From positions 4,613 through 68,612 of the forward strand of contig CAOPES010000009.1 of NCBI GenBank assembly GCA_948502395.1: a stretch of DNA of 64,000 nt. Reading direction: 5' to 3'. Every line of letters starts with the position of its first letter. Positions within the stretch are counted from its first letter, which is position 1. This DNA is from an uncultured Clostridia bacterium. Its GTDB lineage: Bacteria; Bacillota; Clostridia; TANB77; CAG-508. The notes below the pieces were generated by a model. That model did not search any database. It was not told the DNA's origin and worked only from the letters and a program-made list of their open reading frames with translations. The position numbers and the translations under genes were made by a program. Of this stretch, positions 1-9,333 are shown piece after piece.

Positions 1-1727
1 CGTTTTTGTTTTTCCAATAATTTTTTCTTTCTCGTTATGTCTCCACCATAACATTTTGCTAATACGTCTTTTCTCATTGCTGATATTGTTTCTCTTGCAA
101 TTATTTGTCCACCTATTGCTGCTTGTAATGGTATTTTAAATAGTTTTCTTGGTATTACTGTTTTTAGTTTTTCTACCATTTTTTTGCCTCTGCCATATGC
201 GCTATCTTTATGAACTATAAAGCTTAGTGCGTCAACCGGTTCGCCATTTATATGGATGTCCAATTTTACTAAGTTTGATTTTTTGTATTCTTTGAATTCA
301 TAGTCTAGTGATGCATATCCTTTTGTTTTTGATTTTAGATTGTCAAAAAAGTCATATATTATTTCATTTAATGGCATATCATATACCAATGTAACCCTGT
401 TTTCGTCTAGATATTTCATATCGATGTATATTCCACGTCTTCTTTGACATAGTTCCATTATGTTTCCTACATATTCTTTTGGTGTTAAGATATTTGCTGT
501 TACAAATGGTTCTTCTATATATGATATTTCTTGTTGTTTTGGTAAGTCTTCTGGATTGTATAGTTCTATTACTTGTCCATCTGTTTTGTGCACTTTGTAG
601 ATAACTGATGGTGCTGTTGTAATTAAGCCTAAGTCAAATTCTCTATCTAACCTTTCTTCTATTATTTCTAAATGTAGTAATCCTAAAAAACCACATCTAA
701 ACCCAAAACCTAATGCTACTGATGATTCTGCTTCAAATTCTAAGGCTGCATCATTTAGTTTTAATTTTTCTAAAGCTTCTTTTAAATCTTCATATTGACT
801 TCCGTCTATTGGGTATAGTCCGCAATATACCATTGGTGTTACTTTTTTATATCCTTTTAATGGCTGCTCAGCTGGATTATTTTTTAGTGTGATTGTGTCT
901 CCTACGTGTATGTCTGATAGGTTTTTGACACTTGCTGCTATATATCCAACTTCTCCTGCTTTTATTTCATTTGTTGGCATATAGTTTCCTGGTAAGAAAT
1001 ATCCTACTTCTGCTACTGTGTAATTTCGTCCAGTTGCCATTAAAGTGATTTCGTCCCCTACTTTTACAGTTCCGTCCATTATTCTTACATATGCAACTGC
1101 ACCTTTGTAATTGTCATAATATGAGTCAAATATTAGACATTTCGCTTTTGCATTTTCGTCCCCCTGTGGTGCTGGTAGGTCTTTTACTATTCTTTCTAGT
1201 ACTTCTTCTACATTTAACCCTGATTTTGCTGATATACATGGTGCATCTTCTGCTGGAATTCCTATTATATCTTCTATTTCGTGTTTCACTTCGTCTACTC
1301 TTGCATTTGGTAGGTCTATTTTATTTAGTACTGGTAATATTTCTAAGTTGTTGTCTATTGCAAGATATACATTTGCTAGTGTTTGTGCTTCCACTCCTTG
1401 GCTTGAGTCTACTACTAGTATCGCTCCGTCACAAGCTGCTAAACTTCTTGATACTTCATAGTTGAAGTCGACATGCCCTGGGGTGTCTATCAAATTTAAT
1501 GTGTATTCTTGTCCATCTTTTGCTTTGTATATCATTCTTACTGCTTGGGATTTTATTGTAATCCCTCTTTCTTTTTCTATATCCATGTTATCTAAAATTT
1601 GGCTTTCCATCTCTCTTTTTGATAATACGCCTGTCATTTCAATTAATCTATCTGCTAGTGTTGATTTTCCATGGTCTATATGTGCTATTATACTAAAATT
1701 TCTAATGTGTTCTTGCCTATTATTCAT
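1..1727 (-). CDS. lepA: Elongation factor 4 (LepA), C-terminus cut by window edge
   Basis: Translation GTPase that acts on stalled or mistranslocated ribosomes. The reading begins MNNRQEHIRNFSIIAHIDHG with the P-loop HIDHGK, followed by DTPGHVDF (G3) and NKIDLP (G4). LepA-specific sequence continues to AKCYGGDITRKKKLLEKQK at the window edge, so only a few C-terminal residues are missing. The ATG at 1727 matches the family start, but its ribosome-binding site is weak; an in-frame TTG further upstream is possible. All CGG trinucleotides inside the gene fall across codon boundaries. Identification is very secure. Confidence 0.96.
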   Translation of the reverse strand, partial: MNNRQEHIRNFSIIAHIDHGKSTLADRLIEMTGVLSKREMESQILDNMDIEKERGITIKSQAVRMIYKAKDGQEYTLNLIDTPGHVDFNYEVSRSLAACDGAILVVDSSQGVEAQTLANVYLAIDNNLEILPVLNKIDLPNARVDEVKHEIEDIIGIPAEDAPCISAKSGLNVEEVLERIVKDLPAPQGDENAKAKCLIFDSYYDNYKGAVAYVRIMDGTVKVGDEITLMATGRNYTVAEVGYFLPGNYMPTNEIKAGEVGYIAASVKNLSDIHVGDTITLKNNPAEQPLKGYKKVTPMVYCGLYPIDGSQYEDLKEALEKLKLNDAALEFEAESSVALGFGFRCGFLGLLHLEIIEERLDREFDLGLITTAPSVIYKVHKTDGQVIELYNPEDLPKQQEISYIEEPFVTANILTPKEYVGNIMELCQRRRGIYIDMKYLDENRVTLVYDMPLNEIIYDFFDNLKSKTKGYASLDYEFKEYKKSNLVKLDIHINGEPVDALSFIVHKDSAYGRGKKMVEKLKTVIPRKLFKIPLQAAIGGQIIARETISAMRKDVLAKCYGGDITRKKKLLEKQK

Positions 1728-1836
1728 ATTTTCTTCACTTAACGCCTTTCTCTCAATTTTTGCCAATTTTATTTTAACATACTATTTATAAAATCACAAT
1801 AGTTTTTTTAGATTAGTATATTGGATTTAAATCGTT

Positions 1837-2178
1837 CTAATTATAGTTTTCTAGCCCATTATATAGATTATAAACTTGCTTATAGCCCATTTTACACAAT
1901 TCTTTTTGAGCTTTTTTACTTCTATGACCTGTTGAACAATATACTATTATCAACTTTTCCTTATTGCAAAGTTCTTTTCCACATCTGAAACGCAATTCAT
2001 ATTCTGGTATAGATATAGCATTATTAATATGCCCTTCATTGTACTCTTGTGGGCTTCTTACATCTACTACTGTTGCACCATTTGATATCAGTTTTTGCAA
2101 TTCTTCTATATTTATGTCGTTCTTGTTCATCGAACGATTTGAATTTCTTGTTATCATATTTTTAAATGTTTTCCACAT
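1837..2178 (-). CDS. Single-domain rhodanese-like sulfurtransferase
   Basis: A protein of about 113 residues with one rhodanese domain. It shows the VDVRSPQEYNEGHI signature near the start and the active-site loop YCSTGHRS, whose Cys would carry the persulfide. It is probably a cytoplasmic sulfur carrier or thiosulfate sulfurtransferase; the substrate cannot be told. An AGGAGG lies 8 bases before the ATG at 2178, so I prefer that start to the in-frame GTG two codons upstream. It lies downstream of the DnaA-box cluster and is followed by lepA. Confidence 0.85.
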   Translation of the reverse strand: MWKTFKNMITRNSNRSMNKNDINIEELQKLISNGATVVDVRSPQEYNEGHINNAISIPEYELRFRCGKELCNKEKLIIVYCSTGHRSKKAQKELCKMGYKQVYNLYNGLENYN

Positions 2179-2442
2179 ATCCACATCCTCCTTTCGACAT
2201 TTTATTTCAAAATTCGCCTTATTTTAATTATATGCAAATTTATTTTTTATGATACTTATATTTCCAAATTATTTCACAAATATTTCAAGCTCTATTATTA
2301 CTCTCTGTTGGTTTCGACTTATTTTTACATTTTTCTACTTTTTTAGTTTTATTTTGCTTATCTTTATTTCAATTTTGTTTCAAAATCGTTACATTCTTCT
2401 TCGTTATGTTACTATGTTTTTTTGCTTTTTCACGTGTTTTGT

Positions 2443-2523
2443 TGTTGATAACTTCCTGTGGAAACTGTGGATAACTCTGTGAATAACTTTAAATAGTCAT
2501 TTTGAGTTCACGAGTTGTTCACA
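2443..2523. promoter_or_regulatory. Cluster of DnaA-box-like 9-mers
   Basis: On the minus strand, four boxes share one orientation: TTATCAACA (2443-2451), GTTTCCACA (2457-2465), the perfect consensus TTATCCACA (2466-2474) and TTATTCACA (2478-2486). A fifth, TTGTTCACA (2515-2523), lies on the plus strand. Two one-mismatch boxes, TTTTCCACA and ATATCCACA, lie at 2169-2185 at the start of the rhodanese gene. The flanks are AT-rich. The clustering is seen directly; DnaA binding is inferred. No dnaA or dnaN is present, and genes on both sides run the same way, which argues against the chromosome origin. Confidence 0.55.
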
Positions 2524-2593
2524 GTCGTTTGTGTTTAAAATAATATTTTTTATGTTTATTTTTCACTTTTATTGATTATGTGTACCGATGTTG

Positions 2594-2630
2594 TAGGGTG
2601 TTTTTGGGGACAGACCTTAAAAACACCCTA
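2594..2630 (+). repeat. GGGGAC palindrome, GGGTGTTTTT-arm type
   Basis: A perfect 12-bp stem (TAGGGTGTTTTT with AAAAACACCCTA) encloses the 13-base loop GGGGACAGACCTT. The same loop in inverted orientation occurs at 3268-3300, so the two copies flank the DUF1294 segment. A degenerate second unit follows at 2631-2667. Confidence 0.85.
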
Positions 2631-2700
2631 ATGCATTTGGAGACAGAGTAAAAAAACATCAGTTAAAACTTTTTGGAACAGTCCAAAGAAGTTTTAAAAT

Positions 2701-2745
2701 AAAAAAACTATTAAAGAGTTCTTCTTTTACTCTCTAACAGTTTTT
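2701..2745 (-). terminator. Hairpin terminator downstream of the DUF1294 gene
   Basis: A 15-bp stem with two mismatches (2705-2719 with 2729-2743) carries a T run on either strand, so it could stop transcription in both directions. It is the first canonical terminator after the DUF1294 stop codon. Confidence 0.5.
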
Positions 2746-2855
2746 ATTATTACCCTATTTTATTACAAGAAAAGTGGCTTGCCATCTTTTCTTCTCGCCG
2801 ATTTGAGTTTTCGAATAAAATGAGAAAATCTCAAAGGCAATAGCGATTGTAGCAT

Positions 2856-2897
2856 TTTCATGTTATAGAAAAGTTTTTTCTTTTCTATAACATGAAA
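2856..2897. repeat. Perfect 18-bp inverted repeat over the DUF1294 stop codon
   Basis: TTTCATGTTATAGAAAAG at 2856-2873 is the exact reverse complement of 2880-2897, with a six-T loop. The right arm encodes the last residues and stop codon of the DUF1294 gene, so the left arm is an inverted copy of that gene end. No clear T run follows on the minus strand, so it is not a standard terminator. Confidence 0.8.
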
Positions 2898-3184
2898 TAT
2901 ATAATTGTTACTATTTCCAAAATTGTAATAAATGGGAAACCAATTACAAAGCCAAGCTTTTGAGTCTTATGTCTAAAAGCATACATTCCAGCAGTTGTTC
3001 CAATTCCACCACCTAATGCAGTTATTATAAATAATGTTTTTTCTGGTATTCTCCATGCACCTTTTTTAGCTTTTTGTTTATCAAGCCACATTATAAAAAA
3101 TCCAATTAAATTCATCACAATAAAATATATTATTATATTTTGAATACTAAAAATTTCTTCAAAATTCATTTGATTTACTTGCAT
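2885..3184 (-). CDS. DUF1294 family small membrane protein
   Basis: About 99 residues, with a helix around residues 12-30 (FIVMNLIGFFIMWLDK). The DUF1294 core follows: DKQKAKKGAWRIPEKTL, LGGGIGT, and the H-K-T region before a final hydrophobic helix. The function of the family is not established. The start is the ATG at 3184, with GGGAG upstream. A longer in-frame reading to 3298 would translate the adjacent GGGGAC palindrome (FLGTDLKNTL) and is unlikely. The gene lies between two inverted palindromes, directly downstream of polC. Confidence 0.8.
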   Translation of the reverse strand: MQVNQMNFEEIFSIQNIIIYFIVMNLIGFFIMWLDKQKAKKGAWRIPEKTLFIITALGGGIGTTAGMYAFRHKTQKLGFVIGFPFITILEIVTIIYFML

Positions 3185-3267
3185 ATTTATTTTCTCCCTT
3201 CTGAAACTTTTTAGACTGTTTTCAAACATCTTTTTTAAAACTTTTTTAGCTGTCATAAAATACATCA

Positions 3268-3300
3268 GGGTGTTTTTAAGGTCTGTCCCCAAAAACACCT
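3268..3300 (-). repeat. GGGGAC palindrome, inverted copy after polC
   Basis: AGGGTGTTTTT, then AAGGTCTGTCCCC, then AAAAACACCT. The loop is the exact reverse complement of the loop at 2606-2618. It abuts the polC stop codon at 3301-3303 and may act as its 3' hairpin. Confidence 0.85.
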
Positions 3301-6300
3301 CTAAACAAACAAGCTCATTTGGTTGCTTTGGCTCATTCCTTTTAGGCAGCCATAAGTTTTAAGCAAGTCTGTTACAGAGTTACCAACCTTTGCACGTATT
3401 TTTAAATCATCTATGGACATAAATTTTCCGTTCTTCTCGAGCTTGCTCTATACCTTCTGCTGCTACTGTTCCAAGACCTGGTATGCTGTTTAGTGGTGGT
3501 CTTATTTTGCCGTCTTCTACTAAGAATTTGCTTGAGTGTGATTTATATAAGTCCATTGGTAAGAATTCAAATCCACGTTCATACATTTCTAGTACTAGTT
3601 CAAGTATTGCATACATATTCTTGTCTTTGACTGTTGCATTGTTTCCTTGTAAGTCAATTTCTTTCATTTTGTTTTTTACTTTTTCTTTTCCAAATATCAT
3701 GCAATCACTGTCAAATTCGTCTGCTCTAATTGAGAAGTATGCTGCATAATATGCTAGTGGCTCATGTACTTTGAACCAAGCTATTCTAAATGCGTTTGTT
3801 ACATATGCTGCTGCGTGGGCTTTCGGGAACATGTATTTTATTTTTTCACATGATTTTATGTACCAGTCTGGTACGTTGTGTTCTTTCATCATATTTTTGT
3901 ATTCTTCCCATTTTGCTGGGTCTTTTAGTGCTTTTCCTTTACGTACTGTTTCCATTATTTTGAATGCTGGATTTGGTGGTAATCCCATTTTTATTAGGTA
4001 TATCATTATGTCGTCACGACAACATATTGCGTCTTGAAGTGTTACTGTTCCTGCTTCTATCAAGCTTTGTGCGTTTCCTAACCACACGTCTGTGCCGTGT
4101 GATAGTCCTGATATACGTATTAATTCGTCAAATGTTGTTGGTCTTGTGTCTACTAGCATTCCTCTTACGAATTTTGTTCCAAATTCAGGTATTCCAAAGC
4201 TTCCTACTTCTGAGTGTATTTGTTCTGGACTTACTCCTAATGCTTTTGTTGAGCTAAATATTGACATTGTTTCTTTGTCGTCTAGTTGTATTTTTGTTGG
4301 GTCTATTCCTGTTATGTCTTGTAACATTCTGATTACTGTTGGGTCGTCGTGCCCTAGTATATCTAGTTTCAATAGGTTTTGGTCTATTGAGTGATAGTCG
4401 AAGTGTGTTGTTACAATGTCAGAGTTTGGGTCATCTGCTGGGTGTTGTACTGGACAGAATTCGTAGATTTCTCTTCCTTTTGGTACTACTATAATTCCAC
4501 CTGGATGTTGCCCTGTTGTTCTTTTTATTCCTGTACAGCCTGATGCTATTCTTTGTGTTTCTGCTCTGTTTATTGGTATGTTTCTTTCTTCATAGTATTT
4601 TTTTACATATCCAAATGCTGTTTTATCAGCAATTGTACCTATTGTTCCTGCTTTAAATGTTGTTCCTTTTCCAAATATTACTTCTGTATATTTATGTGCT
4701 TTTGCCTGATATTCTCCTGAAAAGTTTAAGTCTATATCAGGTTCTTTATCTCCGTTAAATCCTAAGAATGTTTCAAATGGGATGTCCATTCCGTCTTTTG
4801 CAAGTTGATGTCCGCAGTTTGGGCATTGCTTATCAGGTAAGTCAAATCCATTTTTACAGCCATAGTCTGTAAAGTCTGAATATTTACAATTTGGACATCT
4901 GTAATGTGGTGGAAGTGAGTTTACTTCTGTTATTCCTGTCATATTCGCTACAAATGATGACCCAACTGATCCCCTTGAACCTACAATGTAACCGTCTTCA
5001 TTTGATTTCCACACTAGTTTTTGTGCTATTATGTACATAACTGAGAATCCATTTTTTATAATGGAATCTAGCTCTTTATCAAGTCTTTCTTGCACTATTT
5101 GTGGCAAAGTTTCTCCATATAATTCATGTGCTTTGTCATATGCTATGTCTTTTATTGTTTGCTCACAACCTGGGATATGTGGCGGACATTTTTCAGGTGA
5201 TATTGGGCTTATTTGGTCACACATATCTGATATTTTATTTGTATTTGTAACTACTACTTCATACGCCTTCTCTTCCCCTAAATAGCTGAATTCTTCTAGC
5301 ATTTCTTCTGTTGTTCTTAGATATAATGGTGCTTGGTTATCTGCATCTTGATATCCTTGTCCCGCTTCTAATATTCTTCTATATATTTCGTCTTGTGGGT
5401 CCATAAAGTGAACGTCACAAGTTGCAACTACTGGCTTGTTTAGTTTTTCTCCGTAAAGACACTATTTTTCTGTTTATATCTCTTAGTCCTTCTTCATCTT
5501 TTATTACTTCATTTCTTATTAAAAATTGATTATTTCCTATTGGCTGAATTTCTAAGTAATCATAGAAATTTGCAATTTCTTCTATTTCTTCATCTGTTTT
5601 TCCAAGCTCTATTGCTTGATACAATTCCCCTGCTTCACAGGCACTTCCTAAAATTAGTCCTTCTCTATATTTTTCTAGTAAGCTTTTCAAAATACGTGGC
5701 TTTCTATAAAAATAGTGTAAATGTGATAATGATACTAATTTATATAAGTTTTTTAGTCCTACATAATTTTTAGCTAATATTATTGCGTGATAAGTTTTCA
5801 ATTTTTTGTATTCTTCTTTTTTCGCTTCTTCTGTTCTACTTACTTTATCTATATCTTCTAGTTTTTCAGCTCCACGTTTTTTTAGCATATCAAGCATTAC
5901 TTTAAATACTTTTACTGTTGTATCAACATCATCTAATGCTCTATGTGCTACTTCTACTTTAATTCCTAAGTTCTCAGCAATTTTTCCTAATTTATATTTT
6001 TTATAATCTGGGAATAAATCTTTTGCCAAACTTAATGTATCTAAATATGTATAATCAAATTTATATCCTAAATTTTTCGCATTTTGCTTTAAAAATCCAA
6101 CATCAAATCCTGCATTGTGTGCAACTATTACAGAACCGTCAATAAATTCTAGTATCTTTGGAAATACTTTATCTATTGTTTCTGCATCTTTTACCATATC
6201 ATCTGTTATATTTGTAACTTCTGATACTCTTTGTGGTATATGCTTTTCAGGGTTTACAAAACAAGCAAATTGGTCTATTACTTCTCCGTCTTTTAGTTTC

Positions 6301-8105
6301 ATAATTCCAACTTCTGTTATTTTTTCAGTCTTTGCTGAAAATCCTGTTGTCTCTAAGTCTAACACACAATATGTTGTATCTATTGATTGCTTTTTCGCAT
6401 TTTCTACAACTGGATTTTTGTCAGGTGCTAAATATGCTTCAACTCCATATAATATTTTCATATCAGGATTGTCATATCCAAGCATTTTATGTGCTTCTGG
6501 GAATGCTTGTACAACTCCGTGGTCTGTTATTGCAATTGATTTCATTCCCCATTTCATCGCTCTTTTTATTAGGTCTTTTGCTGATGTCATTGCATCCATT
6601 TGGCTCATCTGAGTATGCATATGTAACTCCACTCTTTTTACTTCACTATTGTCTTTTCTTTCTGTCCTTTTTATTCCTTCTGTTTCTACAATTGTATTTG
6701 CCATTACTGTAAGCTCATTTGAGAATGTGTCCATACTTGCTGTTCCTGCTAGTTTTATTCCTTTTGCTGATTGTATTCTTTTCATTGTCTTTTTTGCAGT
6801 TTCTTTATTTAAAAAGGCCTTACAAGTTATTGTACTTGTTCCGTCATATAAGTCAAAACTAAATAATGTTTTGCCTGATTTTAAGGTTCTATCTTCTGAA
6901 TAGATTACTTCTCCTTGTAATGCAATTTTTCCGTCATCAACTCCTAAATCTTCTACTTTTACTAAGTTTTCAGTTATATTCATTGATGTTCCAAGTATTA
7001 ATGGTGTGTCAGGTGCTTCTTCTTCCTCTGGCATTTCTGGTATATCTGCATTTGTTTCAATTATTGTGTTTGCAATTACTGTTACATCTCCTGCGTATGT
7101 GTCTAGGCCTGCTTTTCCTATTGTTTTTATCGCTTTTGCTTGTTTTATTTTTTCTATCATTTCTAGACCTTCTTTTAGGTCTTTTGCAAATGATTTTACT
7201 GTAATTGCTCCTGTTCCGTCATATAAATCAAAAATAAGCATTCCTTTACCTGATTTTGTTTCTCTAACTTCGCTTGTAATAACTCTTCCTTCTAATGTTA
7301 CTCTTCCATCATTTGCAGTTATATCTTTTATGTTGATGTGTTTTTCCTTCGCTTTTGAAGGTTTCCCCATTATATATTCCTGTGGCTCACTCATTTCAGG
7401 AATGTACATTTCATCTTCTGGCATAGGTGGTATATATCCGTCTAAATCTTGTGGCATAGGCGGAATATAGCTATCCATTTCTTGTGGCATTTGATAATTT
7501 GGATTACTATTTTCTTGCTCTTCTTTATTTTGATTTAACATCCTATTTTCTTCTTCAATATGTGCTACTATTTGTTCTTCTTCTCTCTTTTGCCTTTCTC
7601 TTATCGCTTTTATATCTTCTTTGTTTATCTCTTCTATCAACTCTATTTTATAGTCTTTTCCAAATAGATTTTTAAGCACTTTTGCTAGCTCTTGGTCAGT
7701 TTTTTTGGCTCTTAAAAAATCTGCTCCTTTTATGTGCATTTTTATTGTTATTTGATTTTCGTCTTCTTCTACATCACTTTTTAATAATAGCATTGGCTTT
7801 GTTAGTGGGTATTTGTGCGCCATATATGCTATTATGTTTTTCCATTCTTCTTTTATCGGCTTTTTTTCTACTGCTTCATGGTAATTTATTTTGATGTCTG
7901 TACTACTAAATCTAAATCTTTCTTGTAAGAATTTTTCGAAAAACCATATTTCTTTTATTTCTATGTATTCATCATAGTTTATTATAACTTCTAGTGTATT
8001 TGTTTTTTTAATTACATTTAGTCCTGCTACTTGTGCATGTTTTATATTCGAATTTGTATTGTAGTCACTAAATATTTCTCCTATTTTTTTTACTTTTTCT
8101 GCCAT
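3301..8105 (-). CDS. polC: DNA polymerase III PolC-type alpha subunit, with two CGG +1 frame breaks
   Basis: Replicative polymerase of low-GC Gram-positives. Skipping one base at 5451-5453 and one at 3428-3430 gives a continuous 1600-residue protein ending SQSNQMSLFV, the usual PolC C-terminus. Domains, by rough residue: N-terminal domain and a Pro/Glu linker (1-250); two tandem OB folds (254-355 and 373-478); PHP domain from about 488 (VELHMHTQMSQMDAM) with an inserted DEDDh exonuclease (about 577-740, YCVLDLETTG); a Cys4 zinc motif near 1080-1100 (CPNC and CPNCG); and the polymerase site PDIDLNFSGE near 1123. The second OB fold and about 160 extra residues relative to B. subtilis PolC are unusual. 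The start is the ATG after GGAG. Confidence 0.95.
3428..3430 (-). other. CGG +1 frame-break site in polC (distal)
   Basis: The upstream frame reads GAA GAA CGG A. Skipping the C gives GGA AAA TTT ATG TCC ATA GAT, i.e. GKFMSIDDL and the conserved PolC tail. Without the skip the protein stops seven codons later and loses that tail. Confidence 0.85.
5451..5453 (-). other. CGG +1 frame-break site in polC (proximal)
   Basis: The upstream frame reads GTG TCT TTA CGG A. Skipping the C gives VSLGEKLNKPVVATCDVHF, which is standard PolC sequence. Reading CGG in frame ends after RRKTKQASSCNL and loses the whole polymerase domain. Confidence 0.87.
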
Positions 8106-8279
8106 TACTGCTCTCTCCTTTTGCTAGTGGCTATTGTATCACATTTTTTTGATATATAAAAGCGAACATGAAAAAATTTTTCTACTTTGTAACACATTTT
8201 TATATTTCTCATATTATATATCATACAAAGGAAAAACAAAAGAAAACATAATTGTTTCAAGCGAAAGGGGGTCTAGACT

Positions 8280-8396
8280 ATGCCAGAAAACAGAGGATGC
8301 GGTGGATTCGGATTTGGCGGTGACTGCTGCTGGATTATAATCCTTATATTATTACTTTGCTGTTGTTGCGGTGGCGACAGAGGTTGCGGTTGCTAA
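8280..8396 (+). CDS. Tiny Cys/Gly-rich hydrophobic peptide (YjcZ-like?)
   Basis: A 38-residue peptide starting MPENRGCGGFGFGGD, then a hydrophobic core CCWIIILILLLCCCC and a GGDRGCGC tail. AAAGGGGG lies 8 bases before the ATG. The pattern of a Gly-rich head and short membrane segment resembles YjcZ/YrhM-type sporulation-associated peptides, but identity is low and function unknown. A strong terminator-like palindrome (8410-8448) follows immediately. The Cys content is unusually high. Confidence 0.6.
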   Translation: MPENRGCGGFGFGGDCCWIIILILLLCCCCGGDRGCGC

Positions 8397-8409
8397 TCTT
8401 TAAAGCAAA

Positions 8410-8575
8410 AAAATTGCCAGAAGGGACGGTCCTTTTTGGCAATTTTTTATTCCTACAAACACGGATTGGCATTCTTGGCAATTTTTTATTCGTGCCAACA
8501 TGGATGGACGTTCTTGGCAATTTTTTATTCCTACCAAAAGTTCCGCCCCATTGGCAGTCTCTTTTTTAATTTTTA
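8410..8575. repeat. Array of TTGCCA-arm GGGAC palindromes
   Basis: The first unit (8410-8448) has AAAATTGCCA pairing with TGGCAATTTT around AGGGACGGTCC. It ends in a T run, so it probably terminates the small gene before it. Degenerate units follow near 8461-8490, 8492-8530 and 8532-8570, with the phrase TTGGCAATTTTTTATTC repeated. The array reaches the end of the convergent gene at 8566. Confidence 0.75.
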
Positions 8576-9126
8576 ATTTTTCTTATTATTGCTATTATAA
8601 TAATTAAAAGTGCTATCGCTCCTGCAATACAGCTAATTATTATGGCTATATTTTTTTGCAACTCTTGTTTTTTTGCTTGTTCTTCTTTTGCCTTTGCTTC
8701 TTCATCTACCAAGCTTTTATTTACTGTTAGTTGATATGTTGCAACATTGTCTCCATTATGTTCTGAAACTAAAATTGTAATTAGATTTTCTCCTTCTTTC
8801 AAATTGTTATTTCCTATTACTTCTGTTTCATAATAACTTTCAGTTGTTGTAATCTCTATTGGCAAGCTTGTTTCTTCTCCTATATATTTTACTGTATATT
8901 CATATTTTTCAGTATTAAATTCAGGTGATATTTCTGCCCCTTCAATTTTTAGACTTTCTATACCTTCTGCCACGTCCTCATCTTCTATATTTCTTGTACT
9001 TTTTGATGTTGTATTTTTTGTGCTATTGCTAGAATTTGCTTTATTTGTATTTGCTGCATATGAGATATTTCCTATTGTTATTATAATTATCATTAATATT
9101 GCTAGTACTAATTTATTTACTTTCAT
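8566..9126 (-). CDS. Secreted or anchored cadherin-like beta-sandwich domain protein
   Basis: 186 residues: a signal sequence (MKVNKLVLAILMIIIITIG), a Ser/Thr/Asn-rich linker, one cadherin-like beta-sandwich domain (about 60-135; KIEGAEISPEFNTEKYEYTV), an acidic/Lys stretch, then a transmembrane segment with a basic tail. It is probably displayed on the outer face of the membrane as a small adhesion or structural domain. The ATG at 9126 with GAAGGGA upstream is preferred to a TTG six codons earlier. Confidence 0.7.
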   Translation of the reverse strand: MKVNKLVLAILMIIIITIGNISYAANTNKANSSNSTKNTTSKSTRNIEDEDVAEGIESLKIEGAEISPEFNTEKYEYTVKYIGEETSLPIEITTTESYYETEVIGNNNLKEGENLITILVSEHNGDNVATYQLTVNKSLVDEEAKAKEEQAKKQELQKNIAIIISCIAGAIALLIIIIAIIRKIKN

Positions 9127-9162
9127 TATTTTTCTTCCCTTCAATAAAAACTCCTATATAGA

Positions 9163-9230
9163 GATGTGTCCCAAAATGGACAAAATGTCCAAAAGGAAAC
9201 GTCCCCAACTGTCCCTAACGGTCCCCAATA
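9163..9230 (-). repeat. GGGGAC palindrome, TGTCCA-arm type
   Basis: Contains GTCCCAAAATGGACA, TGTCCAAAAGG and AAACGTCCCC, with extra degraded GTCCC units after it. The same motif order occurs at 33479-33530 and, inverted, at 36586-36638 and 44331-44414. Confidence 0.8.
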
Positions 9231-9273
9231 TATCATTTTTTGCTTTTTTAGTCAATATTTTTTTCGACATTTG

Positions 9274-9302
9274 TTTACACTTTTTCCATTAAATGATATA
9301 CT
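9274..9302 (+). promoter_or_regulatory. Sigma-A-type promoter for the U32 peptidase gene
   Basis: TTTACA (9274-9279), a 17-base spacer, and TATACT (9297-9302), about 30 bases before the ATG. Confidence 0.65.
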
Positions 9303-9333
9303 AAACTTAATATATAAAACGGGGTGACAAAAG

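Larger units (their letters stand above)
2179..2884. other. Gene-free stretch: T-rich region, DnaA-box cluster, palindromes
   Basis: About 700 bases without a convincing gene. 2228-2440 is extremely T-rich on the plus strand. 2443-2523 holds the DnaA-box-like cluster and 2530-2580 is AT-rich. A GGGGAC palindrome occupies 2594-2630 with a degenerate copy to about 2667, and a terminator-like hairpin lies at 2701-2745. The hydrophobic reading frame across 2249-2482 looks like a by-product of the T-rich composition. Confidence 0.6.

Noticed and set aside
2249..2482. 77-residue hydrophobic reading frame on the plus strand
   Set aside because: Composed of T-rich codons (Phe/Ile/Leu), no ribosome-binding site, and overlaps the DnaA-box cluster.
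2443..2523. Chromosome replication origin
   Set aside because: Box cluster fits, but dnaA and dnaN are absent and genes on both sides share one orientation; I keep it only as a DnaA-box cluster.
3185..3298. N-terminal extension of the DUF1294 protein beginning MFLGTDLKNTL
   Set aside because: It translates the palindrome at 3268-3300; the ATG at 3184 has a proper ribosome-binding site and gives the family length.
8410..8575. CRISPR array
   Set aside because: Units are palindromic, unevenly spaced and degenerate, with no unique spacers and no cas genes.
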